Source: a virus. Taken from it: a DNA stretch of 29,269 nucleotides. Of the stretch, positions 1 to 5,132 are shown in pieces (within the stretch, counting starts at the first letter, position 1; each line of letters starts with the position of its first letter). A program made the translations under genes and the position numbers. The stretch is taken from IMG/VR virus record IMGVR_UViG_3300047548_000387, positions 1 through 29,269 of that record; one strand, written 5' to 3'. The notes under the pieces were generated by a model. That model was not told the DNA's origin, did not search any database, and worked only from the letters and a program-made list of their open reading frames with translations.

Positions 1-288
1 CGGAATACGATACTGACCGATAGCGTTACCCATCAGTCGAGTGCCACCACCGACACCGGTCTTCCAAGCCTGGTCTAGAGTGACTTCACCGCGTAGGAAA
101 CGGTTCACCTGATAACCACCATTGACGCCAACAGTGACTCGATCGCGATCTAGAGTACTAGAACCGATATAACCACCGAGGTATAGACCAGGTTGATCTA
201 CATTTGTAGAAATTACTGGCTTTGTCTGAGCCATTGCAGCAGTAGTCATGCTAAGTAGTGCAGCCATAGTAAGTAGAAACTTATTCAT
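1..288 (-). CDS. Outer-membrane beta-barrel protein, partial (C-terminus beyond window)
   Basis: The frame runs from an ATG at 288 leftward off the window edge, giving 96 codons. An AAGGA ribosome site lies a few bases upstream of the ATG. The first 21 residues form a clear Sec signal peptide (MNKF, hydrophobic core, then AAMA-Q cleavage site). What follows (PGLYLGGYIGSS, then VGVNGGYQV and GEVTLDQAW) has the alternating Gly/aromatic pattern at the start of OmpA/OmpX-like porin-family barrels. Families of this type sit in the host outer membrane. I infer that the phage protein is exported there, perhaps to alter the surface of the infected cell. The truncation prevents counting strands, so the exact family is open. 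Confidence 0.7.
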   Translation of the reverse strand, partial: MNKFLLTMAALLSMTTAAMAQTKPVISTNVDQPGLYLGGYIGSSTLDRDRVTVGVNGGYQVNRFLRGEVTLDQAWKTGVGGGTRLMGNAIGQYRIP

Positions 289-313
289 ATATTCATTCCT
301 TATTTGCAAATAT

Positions 314-388
314 TGGAGCTGGGTACGAGACTCGAACTCGTATCTATAGGGTGGAAACCTAGCATAATAGCCTTTATACTAACCCAGC
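314..388 (-). tRNA. tRNA-Gly (anticodon TCC)
   Basis: Read on the minus strand this folds as a complete cloverleaf: acceptor GCTGGGT/ACCCAGC, D stem GTAT/ATGC, anticodon loop TTTCCAC (TCC), T arm ACGAG-TTCGAGT-CTCGT, discriminator T and an encoded CCA. The top pair of the anticodon stem is mismatched. It lies between the OMP and aldolase genes and is read in their direction. Confidence 0.93.
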
Positions 389-392
389 ATGT

Positions 393-1022
393 TTAATCAT
401 AGATACCAGACTCTAGAACGATCTTAGCAATATGTTCAAGACGTTCAATGTGTTCGTAGGCACGCCACGGTGTTTTATCAACTGATACAACTCCATGCCC
501 TTCAATACCAACAATATTATACTTAGTAGTACCGTCTGGTTGTAGCTCTAGATGTTTAGCAACTGCTTCACCTAGATCCCATGATACAGGTGGTGTATTC
601 CTAATAGTTGGTGCCACCATCGTGTATCGTGAAATTTCTGGAAATTCTTCCCTTAGTTCATGAAGAAATACTGTAGCTCGCATAGCAGCAACAGTGTAAG
701 TTGAATGCACATGCATGACTACTCGAGTATCCCAGTCTTCAGGTAGAGTCTGTTGAAGAAGAAAGTGTAGCGGGAACTCACCACTTGGTCGAAGATTAGA
801 AGAGATGTTCGTGTAAGGTAGTTCTACCGGTGTACGATTCTCACCGAGATTGACAGACAGCTTCTTGAACTGATCAGGGTTAAGCGTGTGTTTACGCACA
901 TCGGTAGGAGAAATGTAGAAGAATGGCTGTTCACGGTAACGCAGTGAAACGTTACCGTCACGTGACGTCATCAGTCCACGCTCATAAGCTTCTACCATTA
1001 AGTCACAGCAAGTTTCTAGCAT
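393..1022 (-). CDS. Class II aldolase/adducin family protein
   Basis: This 209-aa protein has the layout of the zinc-dependent class II aldolase family (L-fuculose-phosphate aldolase, ribulose-phosphate 4-epimerase, methylthioribulose-1-phosphate dehydratase). The DGNVSLR substrate loop lies at residues 22-28, the candidate catalytic Glu82 sits in RPSGE, and His104-x-His106 plus His176 (EGHG) match the three metal ligands. The start at 1022 is chosen because GAGGA lies 9 bases before this ATG; a further in-frame TTG at 1037 overlaps that site. The gene sits just downstream of the methyltransferase gene. The substrate cannot be told from sequence. A role in methionine salvage or sugar-phosphate chemistry would be an inference from the family only. 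Confidence 0.85.
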   Translation of the reverse strand: MLETCCDLMVEAYERGLMTSRDGNVSLRYREQPFFYISPTDVRKHTLNPDQFKKLSVNLGENRTPVELPYTNISSNLRPSGEFPLHFLLQQTLPEDWDTRVVMHVHSTYTVAAMRATVFLHELREEFPEISRYTMVAPTIRNTPPVSWDLGEAVAKHLELQPDGTTKYNIVGIEGHGVVSVDKTPWRAYEHIERLEHIAKIVLESGIYD

Positions 1023-1033
1023 AGTATAAATCC

Positions 1034-1609
1034 TCAAGAATAAGTGATATATCGCTGTAGTTCATACATAGCAACTGCGGCGGCAGACGAAACATTTAGT
1101 GAACGAATGACACCACGTTGTGGGATATGGAAGCATTGATATTTATCTGCGATACAAGACGGAACGCCGTTCTGTTCGTTACCCAGTACCAAGCAAGGTG
1201 TAGCAAATGGATCAGTATCAGAGAGCCACTGATTCATTTCTTTGATATCGAAAGAATCATCAGTCTTTTCAATAACGACTGGTGTGATATCATGTTTCAA
1301 CACCATGTCATCAAACGCTTGACAAATGGCGTTTGAATCTGTAATGTCGTCAAAGTCATGCTTAACAATATCGATGTAGTGATGGGCTCCAACAGTCGAC
1401 CTTAGATCATATCGGCGCCGACCAAAAATAAATACTCGGTTAGCACCAAAAATGTGAGCTGATCGAATGCAGTTACCGATATTTAGATCATGCTCTAGGT
1501 TCATCAGACACACATCATAACGAAGTCGAGATTCTCTAGAGACAGCTTTTAGCTCTGAGACTTCTAAATGCTTGTATTCATCATGTACGTTGTAACACAT
1601 GTTATCCAT
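1034..1609 (-). CDS. SpoU/TrmH-family RNA 2'-O-methyltransferase
   Basis: This 191-aa SPOUT-fold enzyme shows all three family motifs. Motif 1 is N43-IGN-C-IRS with the catalytic Arg49, motif 2 is CLVLGNEQNGVP at 139-150, and motif 3 is HIPQRGVIRSLNVS at 161-174. The second and third form the trefoil knot that binds S-adenosylmethionine. The family methylates ribose 2'-OH in tRNA or rRNA. The position beside eight tRNA genes suggests tRNA as substrate, which is inference. The protein is short and lacks the extra N-terminal domain of the RlmB type, resembling compact TrmH/TrmL enzymes. No good ribosome site is visible before the first ATG; Met4 is an alternative start. Confidence 0.9.
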   Translation of the reverse strand: MDNMCYNVHDEYKHLEVSELKAVSRESRLRYDVCLMNLEHDLNIGNCIRSAHIFGANRVFIFGRRRYDLRSTVGAHHYIDIVKHDFDDITDSNAICQAFDDMVLKHDITPVVIEKTDDSFDIKEMNQWLSDTDPFATPCLVLGNEQNGVPSCIADKYQCFHIPQRGVIRSLNVSSAAAVAMYELQRYITYS

Positions 1610-1704
1610 CTTACAAGTTAAGGATATGGGATATACTCACCGAATAACAGAAAGTATTGTCTTATGCTATATCCCCATATAATATAACAGCATCCGATTT
1701 ACTA

Positions 1705-1739
1705 ATCATCTTAATAGAACCGGAACTATTTAAGATGAT
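1705..1739 (-). other. Hairpin in the tRNA-Tyr trailer
   Basis: ATCATCTTAATAG at 1705-1717 is complementary to CTATTTAAGATGAT at 1726-1739 with one bulged base and an 8-base loop. It lies just 3' of the tRNA-Tyr CCA on the transcribed strand and upstream of the methyltransferase start. There is no T tract, so it looks like a processing or stabilising structure rather than an intrinsic terminator. The rest of 1610-1741 holds no gene that I can see. Confidence 0.45.
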
Positions 1740-1741
1740 AT

Positions 1742-1827
1742 TGGTGGGAGATCAGGGTATCGAACCCTGTCAACACAAAGGCCATGGTTTTACAGACCAG
1801 TCGGCGTCCTTAGCCGAATACTCTCCC
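1742..1827 (-). tRNA. tRNA-Tyr (anticodon GTA), long variable arm
   Basis: An 86-nt class II tRNA. The acceptor is GGGAGAG/ATCTCCC (last pair mismatched), the anticodon loop CTGTAAA is closed by TGGT/ACCA, there is a long variable arm, the T arm is CAGGG-TTCGATA-CCCTG, the discriminator is A and CCA is encoded. Confidence 0.92.
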
Positions 1828-1832
1828 AAGAT

Positions 1833-1906
1833 TGGCATGGGTGCTAGGATTTGAACCCAGACAAACGGATTTGGAGGCCGTTATGCTACCGTTACATCAC
1901 ACCCAT
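1833..1906 (-). tRNA. tRNA-Trp (anticodon CCA)
   Basis: The acceptor is ATGGGTG/CACCCAT, the D stem ATGT/GCAT, and the anticodon loop CTCCAAA (CCA) is flanked by ACGG/CCGT. The T loop is TTCAAAT. Discriminator G, normal for Trp, is followed by an encoded CCA. It follows tRNA-Tyr closely in the same orientation. Confidence 0.92.
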
Positions 1907-2049
1907 AAGATCAGTATTGTGGCAGGTGAGGTATCTCTTCTTGACTCGCAAGAGCTGAAGTGCCCATTCTCCTTTTATAGACTGATCAGATCTACTCTAC
2001 CATGTATCGCCTGCAGACCGAGCTAGGTAGACTTTACTTACCACAAACT
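1907..2049 (-). other. Unassigned 143-bp spacer inside the tRNA cluster, structured ends
   Basis: No canonical tRNA or convincing gene fits here. On the minus strand GCAGGCGA (ending near 2013) can pair with TCACCTGC at 1924-1931 with a single mismatch, like an acceptor stem. A GGTAGAGTAG segment resembles a D loop, and CTTG-CGAGT-CAAG forms a small hairpin. I could not fit a T arm, so this may be a decayed tRNA or another structured RNA. Confidence 0.25.
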
Positions 2050-2126
2050 TGGTATCACGGACGAGAGTCGAACTCGCATTATCCAGAATGAAAGTCTGGT
2101 TTCCTAGCCAATTAGAAGACCGTGAC
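2050..2126 (-). tRNA. tRNA-Glu (anticodon TTC)
   Basis: The acceptor is GTCACGG/CCGTGAT, with one G-T pair. The anticodon arm is CCAGA-CTTTCAT-TCTGG (TTC), the T arm CGAG-TTCGACT-CTCG, the discriminator A, and CCA is encoded. Confidence 0.92.
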
Positions 2127-2136
2127 AAGATATTGA

Positions 2137-2210
2137 TAGTCCTGGACAAACTCGAACCGCCAACCCTCAGATTCGTAATCTGGTGCTCAATCCAATTGAG
2201 CTACAGGACT
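2137..2210 (-). tRNA. tRNA-Arg (anticodon ACG), CCA not encoded
   Basis: The acceptor is AGTCCTG/CAGGACT, the D arm follows the GCTCAATTGGAT pattern, and the anticodon loop is TTACGAA (ACG). The T loop is TTCGAGT and the discriminator A. The next bases are TCA instead of CCA, so the 3' end would need host CCA addition. The A34 wobble base would normally be edited to inosine by host TadA. Confidence 0.9.
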
Positions 2211-2217
2211 AATAGTC

Positions 2218-2607
2218 TTACTTATTATTTTCATCGTATCTTTCTTTGATGAGCCTAATCAATTCAGGATCACGATACACAAAATCGTCAGGAAGATTGA
2301 GTTGAATAATCGTTACAGAATCAGGACTCAAACCGCAATCAGATAGACGTTGAAGAACAATATCTGTATGATCTTGTTCCATTGTAACAATTTCATCTGC
2401 CCAGTGAAGATGTACAATATCTAGTGGAATCAGTGCATATTCTCGTGAAATACCAACCGCTCGCGTATTGAAGTTATATGGTTCTTGAGATAGAACTACA
2501 GCTGCAGTTGGAGATCGCAGTAGACCAGCAGAACAAACACACAGTACCCTTTTGATTTGTCCTTGAAAAGGACTTGCTGCGTTTCCAATTCTATTCATTG
2601 TACCCAT
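2218..2607 (-). CDS. Low-molecular-weight protein-tyrosine-phosphatase-like protein
   Basis: This 129-aa protein carries the phosphatase P-loop VCSAGLLRSPTA, i.e. Cys25-x5-Arg31-Ser32, after a beta strand (RVLCV). Acidic residues near the C-terminus (D107/D108, D113 in a DP pair) could supply the general acid. Length and motif match the small 'predicted protein tyrosine phosphatase' group (COG4551-like) better than full-length LMW-PTP, which has a Gly-Asn in the loop. It may dephosphorylate a host protein or small molecule; the substrate is unknown. The start is supported by AAGGA seven bases upstream. It has its own sigma70-like promoter (2633-2661) and lies between tRNA genes. Confidence 0.78.
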   Translation of the reverse strand: MGTMNRIGNAASPFQGQIKRVLCVCSAGLLRSPTAAVVLSQEPYNFNTRAVGISREYALIPLDIVHLHWADEIVTMEQDHTDIVLQRLSDCGLSPDSVTIIQLNLPDDFVYRDPELIRLIKERYDENNK

Positions 2608-2632
2608 GTTATTTCCTTATTATGTATGATCT

Positions 2633-2661
2633 TATATATCATAGATCTATAAGATAGTCAA
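2633..2661 (-). promoter_or_regulatory. sigma70-like promoter for the phosphatase gene
   Basis: On the minus strand TTGACT (2661-2656), a 17-base spacer and TATATA (2638-2633) lie about 25 bases before the ATG at 2607. The element has the same TTGAC(A/T)-17 layout as the other leftward promoters in the window. Confidence 0.6.
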
Positions 2662-2669
2662 TAACATTT

Positions 2670-2744
2670 TGGTGCTCCCATTCGGAATCGAACCAAATTA
2701 TCCGGAGTACAAATCCGGCGCATCACCTTTTATGCTTTAGGAGC
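2670..2744 (-). tRNA. tRNA-Thr (anticodon TGT)
   Basis: The acceptor is GCTCCTA/TGGGAGC, the anticodon arm CCGGA-TTTGTAC-TCCGG (TGT), the T arm TTTGG-TTCGATT-CCGAA, the discriminator A, and CCA is encoded. Confidence 0.93.
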
Positions 2745-2748
2745 AGAG

Positions 2749-2825
2749 TGGCTCCTGGTGTTGGAATCGAACCAACCTGATGAACAGATTAACAGTCTGC
2801 TGACACACCTTGTGTCCGACCAGGA
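2749..2825 (-). tRNA. tRNA-Asn (anticodon GTT)
   Basis: The acceptor is TCCTGGT/ACCAGGA, the anticodon arm CAGA-CTGTTAA-TCTG (GTT), the T arm GTTGG-TTCGATT-CCAAC, discriminator G (as expected for Asn), and CCA is encoded. Confidence 0.93.
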
Positions 2826-2839
2826 TTATTATAATTGTG

Positions 2840-2955
2840 TGGCGTTAGAGGAGGGATTTGAACCCTCTGTCTCCGCCCATTGAGCGGAAGGCTTCATCCA
2901 TCAGCCCAAGGAACGACTTCCTTGAGACAGCCCGTCGACTGTCTTTGCTCTCGCC
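2840..2955 (-). ncRNA. Many-armed structured RNA with tRNA-like 3' half
   Basis: Read 5' to 3' on the minus strand, GGCGAGAG (2955-2948) can close on CTCTAACGCC (2850-2841) with two bulged A's. Five hairpins stand in a row between them: GACAG/CTGTC (8-base loop), AAGGAA/TTCCTT (GTCG loop), GGCT/AGCC, CCGC/GCGG and GAGGG-TTCAAAT-CCCTC. The last is a perfect T arm, and CTCTAAC-G-CCA follows as in a tRNA 3' end. The GGCT arm is like a D arm. The presumed anticodon loop (TCAATGG) lacks U33, and no GTTAGAG is present to make a normal acceptor stem. It could be a tRNA pseudogene with rearranged arms or a new RNA. It lies between real tRNAs and in their direction. Confidence 0.5.
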
Positions 2956-2971
2956 ATAGATTGCAAGACTA

Positions 2972-3010
2972 GCCGTATCGCACGGCAATAACTCTTAGTA
3001 TACTAAGAGT
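2972..3010 (-). other. Two hairpins upstream of the structured RNA
   Basis: GCCGT/ACGGC (2972-2976 with 2982-2986) is followed by the perfect 20-base palindrome ACTCTTAGTATACTAAGAGT at 2991-3010. Both fall between tRNA-Lys and the structured RNA. They could be processing signals, further arms of that RNA, or a protein-binding site. Confidence 0.5.
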
Positions 3011-3033
3011 TCGCATTCTACGCTCGTCTTTAG

Positions 3034-3113
3034 TGGAGGATCACCAGAGAATCGAACTCTGCAAAGACACGGATTAAAAGCCCGCCGCACACACCAGTGA
3101 GTGCATGTGATCC
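3034..3113 (-). tRNA. tRNA-Lys (anticodon TTT)
   Basis: The acceptor is GGATCAC/GTGATCC, the D arm GCAC...GTGC, the anticodon loop CTTTTAA (TTT) is flanked by CGGG/TCCG, the T arm is CAGAG-TTCGATT-CTCTG, the discriminator T, and CCA is encoded. Confidence 0.92.
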
Positions 3114-3122
3114 ATAAATTAG

Positions 3123-3317
3123 TTAAAGAATATCTACGAGACGACCGGTATCATGTTCGACACAACGAACACGCTTACCATTAAAGCGACTGTGTACTGA
3201 CTTCATGGCGTTCAAAACCTCAAACATACTAGAACGACCAAGTAGCTCACACGTGTTCCACTCGCCGTTGTAGTCCTGGTACTGAATTGCCGCGTTCTCT
3301 ACGATATTATCGCTCAC
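3123..3317 (-). CDS. Small protein of unknown function
   Basis: A 64-aa soluble protein, not recognised. The GTG at 3317 is preferred because GGAG lies 7 bases upstream of it, whereas the in-frame ATGs at 3332 and 3329 have no ribosome site and overlap that GGAG. The C-terminal half (GKRVRCVEHDTGRLVDIL) looks like a small beta fold. It has its own promoter with an inverted-repeat operator (3348-3384), so its expression is probably controlled separately. It lies directly upstream of tRNA-Lys. Confidence 0.65.
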   Translation of the reverse strand: MSDNIVENAAIQYQDYNGEWNTCELLGRSSMFEVLNAMKSVHSRFNGKRVRCVEHDTGRLVDIL

Positions 3318-3347
3318 GTTTATCTCCATCATTTAGTTTGTAAGTTA

Positions 3348-3384
3348 CTTATACCACAATTTTGGTAATATGTCAACCAAAATT
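3348..3384 (-). promoter_or_regulatory. Promoter with overlapping inverted-repeat operator
   Basis: On the minus strand TTGACA (3376-3371), a 17-base spacer and TATAAG (3353-3348) make a near-consensus sigma70 promoter. The -35 box is framed by a perfect 9-bp inverted repeat, AATTTTGGT (3358-3366) and ACCAAAATT (3376-3384), separated by 9 bases. That is the layout expected of a dimeric repressor site. Confidence 0.65.
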
Positions 3385-3630
3385 TTAAGGTTCTAGTCCC
3401 ATGTTTAAAAGTTCTTGAACGTAAGAGAGTGCTGCGATCTTAGCACCCTCGAGTGAGTAGTACATACCCTTAGCTACTACAGGTTTATTGTTCCATCTGA
3501 TGTAATAGATAGAGTGATCCGGTCGATACACTATACAGACGTCAGTAGTCACCAAGTTTAAGACACCCGGTTCTATCAACATCCACTCTTCCGGATTGTT
3601 GTCTTCAAACTTAGCTCTATCTAGTTCCAT
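3385..3630 (-). CDS. Protein of unknown function, 81 aa
   Basis: Not recognised. It has an acidic N-terminus (MELDRAKFEDNNPEEW), a central strand-rich part with two Tyr-Tyr/Tyr-Ile segments (SIYYIRWNNKP, GMYYSLEGAK) and a helical C-terminus. AGGAAA lies 4 bases before the ATG. It is the last gene of a leftward set of four (4468 to 3385) with short gaps, probably read from the divergent promoter at 4510-4538. Confidence 0.72.
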   Translation of the reverse strand: MELDRAKFEDNNPEEWMLIEPGVLNLVTTDVCIVYRPDHSIYYIRWNNKPVVAKGMYYSLEGAKIAALSYVQELLNMGLEP

Positions 3631-3642
3631 CTGGTTTCCTAG

Positions 3643-4095
3643 CTAAAAGTTACCATTCCCCATTCCACAATCATAGACCCACATACCATTATCGATCCAC
3701 ATCTCGCAGAGACGCTTGCGATCTTCAAACACTGCTTCTGGGTTGAGACCATCTTTACGCATCTCGTGCAGAAGTTCTAGCTTAACATCAGTATCTGGTC
3801 GTCGGTCACCTTCTCTACGCATGTATAGATGCATGTTATCCTTGAAGTAAGGATAGACAAATTCGTAGATCCAGTCGATCGTCATCCTACGATATTTATC
3901 ACTGCGACCAGTACAAAAGATCACCGTGTGCCCAGCCTCGATCAGAGACCTAATGATGAAGATGCTTGGAAGGATCGGCTTATCGCGATCCATCTTAGAA
4001 AAGAAAGCATCCCAGTCAACCGGTTTCTGTTCGAGATGATGGAGTCGATGGTTGATGTCAGCTACCGTTCCATCGATGTCAAAAATGAAGTCCAT
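3643..4095 (-). CDS. HAD-superfamily phosphatase, polynucleotide 3'-phosphatase-like
   Basis: This 150-aa protein has the HAD motifs in order: FDIDGTVAD with Asp6/Asp8 (motif I), FCTGR with Thr62 (motif II), Lys105 and FEDR with Asp125 (motif IV). The overall look (D-G-T-V-A-D-x-x-H-R at the start, F-x-D-R-x-x-x-C-E-M-W near the end) resembles the phosphatase half of T4 PseT/Pnkp without the kinase half. PseT removes 3'-phosphates so that nicked tRNA can be religated, so a similar repair task is plausible but inferred. Its ATG overlaps the stop of the upstream small membrane gene (TAATG), implying coupled translation. Confidence 0.82.
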   Translation of the reverse strand: MDFIFDIDGTVADINHRLHHLEQKPVDWDAFFSKMDRDKPILPSIFIIRSLIEAGHTVIFCTGRSDKYRRMTIDWIYEFVYPYFKDNMHLYMRREGDRRPDTDVKLELLHEMRKDGLNPEAVFEDRKRLCEMWIDNGMWVYDCGMGNGNF

Positions 4096-4193
4096 TAGAT
4101 ACCCACCGTAAATACCAGAACAATAACGAACACACCGACGATGAAAAGGTCAGTGAAGAGAGCCGCGGCACGCTTGTGTCCGATAGCAAGCAT
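4095..4193 (-). CDS. 32-aa single-span membrane protein
   Basis: An ATG at 4193, with AAAGGAG 7 bases upstream, opens a 32-codon frame. The N-terminus is short and basic (MLAIGHKRAAA), followed by a continuous hydrophobic helix (LFIVGVFVIVLVFTVGI) that ends the protein. The stop overlaps the phosphatase start (TAATG). The strong ribosome site and the exact coupling make it a likely real gene. Function is unknown. It could be an inner-membrane effector; it lies far from the lysis genes, so a holin role is not supported. Confidence 0.7.
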   Translation of the reverse strand: MLAIGHKRAAALFTDLFIVGVFVIVLVFTVGI

Positions 4194-4204
4194 CTTAGTC
4201 TCCT

Positions 4205-4468
4205 TTAACTATACTGGCGACGAGTGGAGTCGGTATCGTTGAACGAATGTTTATCACCTGCATCATCGTAACGAATACCGGGCTGATGGCCCGTTGGAAC
4301 TTCGTTCGAAGTCAGATACCTATACCCACGATAGTTGCCAGTAGCATGAAGCACATACTCCAGAGTTGCGATCATACCTTCACGATACTCAGGCTTGTCC
4401 CAGCTGACGGACAGGGTATTGTTTACGAGCTCAGTGAGCTCACTGACGCTGAAGGTCTTGCGACCCAT
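4205..4468 (-). CDS. Small phage protein of unknown function
   Basis: This 87-aa protein begins MGRKTFSVSELTELVN, a start I recall from many small phage early proteins of unknown role. The ATG at 4468 is chosen because GGAG stands 7 bases before it; an in-frame ATG 24 bases upstream (4492) lacks a site. The N-terminal helix (residues 6-20) and a second helix around EYREGMIATLEYVLHATG could be a small DNA- or protein-binding fold. The C-terminus is polar and probably flexible. It is the first gene behind the leftward promoter at 4510-4538. Confidence 0.75.
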   Translation of the reverse strand: MGRKTFSVSELTELVNNTLSVSWDKPEYREGMIATLEYVLHATGNYRGYRYLTSNEVPTGHQPGIRYDDAGDKHSFNDTDSTRRQYS

Positions 4469-4497
4469 GACAGTCTCCTGCAGAGGCCCCATGCCTC

Positions 4498-4538
4498 ATT
4501 CATAGTCAGATCCTATACCATCCGGAAAAATATGTCAA
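4498..4538 (-). promoter_or_regulatory. Leftward early promoter (mirror copy of 4843-4884)
   Basis: On the minus strand TTGACA (4538-4533), a 17-base spacer containing TCCGGATGG, and TAGGAT (4515-4510), followed by CTGACTATGAAT to 4498. The stretch TAGGATCTGACTATGAAT is identical to that of the rightward promoter at 4866-4883. It drives the leftward set starting at 4468. Confidence 0.75.
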
Positions 4539-4591
4539 CCACCCATTTTGTGAGCGACCAAAAAATTTTAAGAGGAGCTTTAAGACGCAAA

Positions 4592-4613
4592 CCTAATCAT
4601 ATCAATGGGTTAG
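4592..4613 (+). repeat. 22-bp direct repeat, copy 1
   Basis: This copy contains CATATCAATGGGTTAG and is identical over 22 bases to 4627-4648; the two copies start 35 bases apart. Inverted copies lie at 4741-4759 and 4821-4835. The core ATGGGTTAGGA recurs at the rightward -10 box (4860-4870). Confidence 0.85.
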
Positions 4614-4626
4614 GACCCAAAGCATT

Positions 4627-4759
4627 CCTAATCATATCAATGGGTTAGCTAAAGACGAGGGTTCTCGTCGACCTAAGAGACCTAAGATGGGTATCCCATC
4701 CATGAGTGGGGCTTAGGTGGACCAGAATCCCTCTGGAGACCTAACCCATTGATATGATT
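4627..4759. repeat. Large imperfect palindrome in the divergent control region
   Basis: The outer arms are direct-repeat copy 2 (4627-4648) and its inverted copy (4741-4759, 19 of 19 bases complementary). Inside them GAGGGTTCT (4657-4665) pairs with AGAATCCCTC (4724-4733, one bulge), then CCTAAG (4672-4677 or 4681-4686) with CTTAGG (4712-4717), then the tip hairpin GATGGG-TAT-CCCATC (4686-4700). The whole could extrude as a cruciform or fold as RNA. It holds no gene. Candidates are an origin, a regulator-binding array or a small RNA. Confidence 0.75.
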
Positions 4760-4820
4760 TACATAAATTTTTTTTCAAAAAAATTCTGGAAAAAAACCTA
4801 ATTAGATCAAGCACTTAGCG

Positions 4821-4835
4821 CTAACCCATTGATAT
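4821..4835 (-). repeat. Partial inverted copy of the 22-bp repeat
   Basis: CTAACCCATTGATAT matches 15 bases of the inverted repeat. It ends 7 bases before the -35 box of the rightward promoter, a suitable place for a regulator-binding site. Confidence 0.7.
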
Positions 4836-4842
4836 CGTTGGG

Positions 4843-4884
4843 TTGACTTTTTTATCCGGATGGGTTAGGATCTGACTATGAATA
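4843..4884 (+). promoter_or_regulatory. Rightward early promoter
   Basis: TTGACT (4843-4848), a 17-base spacer with ATCCGGAT, TAGGAT (4866-4871), then CTGACTATGAATA. It is nearly identical to the leftward promoter at 4498-4538, including 18 identical bases from the -10 box onward. The ATG at 4878 falls where transcription should begin, so it is probably part of the promoter rather than a start codon. Confidence 0.75.
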
Positions 4885-4898
4885 AGGGAATGACTGAT

Positions 4899-5132
4899 AT
4901 GTTCAAGACGGTCAGGGTATCAAACGGACACTTTGATACGTACTGGAACGGTGTCAAGATGCCTTACACGATCGTGAACGGCAGTCTTGGCCTCTCTGGC
5001 CGTAACACCGTTAACATGTACGGCGTCTCTCACGGAAGCAAGGTGAACTGGATCGGTTCTCTGGCCTCTTGCAAAAAGTTGCTCGAGCGCAAGTTTGCCA
5101 CTCTTCAGAGGAAGTTAGATGCTCATGACTAA
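4899..5132 (+). CDS. Small protein of unknown function, 77 aa
   Basis: Not recognised. The start at 4899 (MFKTVRVSNG) is chosen because AAGGGA lies 9 bases upstream. The in-frame ATGs at 4878 and 4890 fall in the conserved promoter leader; 4878 would be leaderless. The protein is rich in Gly/Asn with short strands (FDTYWNGVKMPY, NMYGVSHGSKVNW) and a basic C-terminal helix (KKLLERKFATLQRKL). It is the first gene of the rightward early set and overlaps the next gene by 14 bases. Phage genes in this position often encode host-takeover proteins, which here is only a guess. Confidence 0.72.
   Translation: MFKTVRVSNGHFDTYWNGVKMPYTIVNGSLGLSGRNTVNMYGVSHGSKVNWIGSLASCKKLLERKFATLQRKLDAHD

Noticed and set aside
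1657-2249. Plus-strand reading frames of 64-66 codons across the tRNA genes
   Set aside because: They run antisense through clear tRNA cloverleafs and have no ribosome sites.
2840-2955. A tmRNA gene
   Set aside because: TCGACGGG and the T arm recall tmRNA, but there is no tag frame ending in Ala-Ala before a stop, no pseudoknot string and the length is far too short.
4247-4648. 133-codon plus-strand frame
   Set aside because: It runs antisense to the gene at 4205-4468 and through the leftward promoter and repeats.
4592-4835. CRISPR-like array
   Set aside because: There are only two direct copies with a 13-base gap; the rest are inverted and irregularly spaced, and there are no cas genes.
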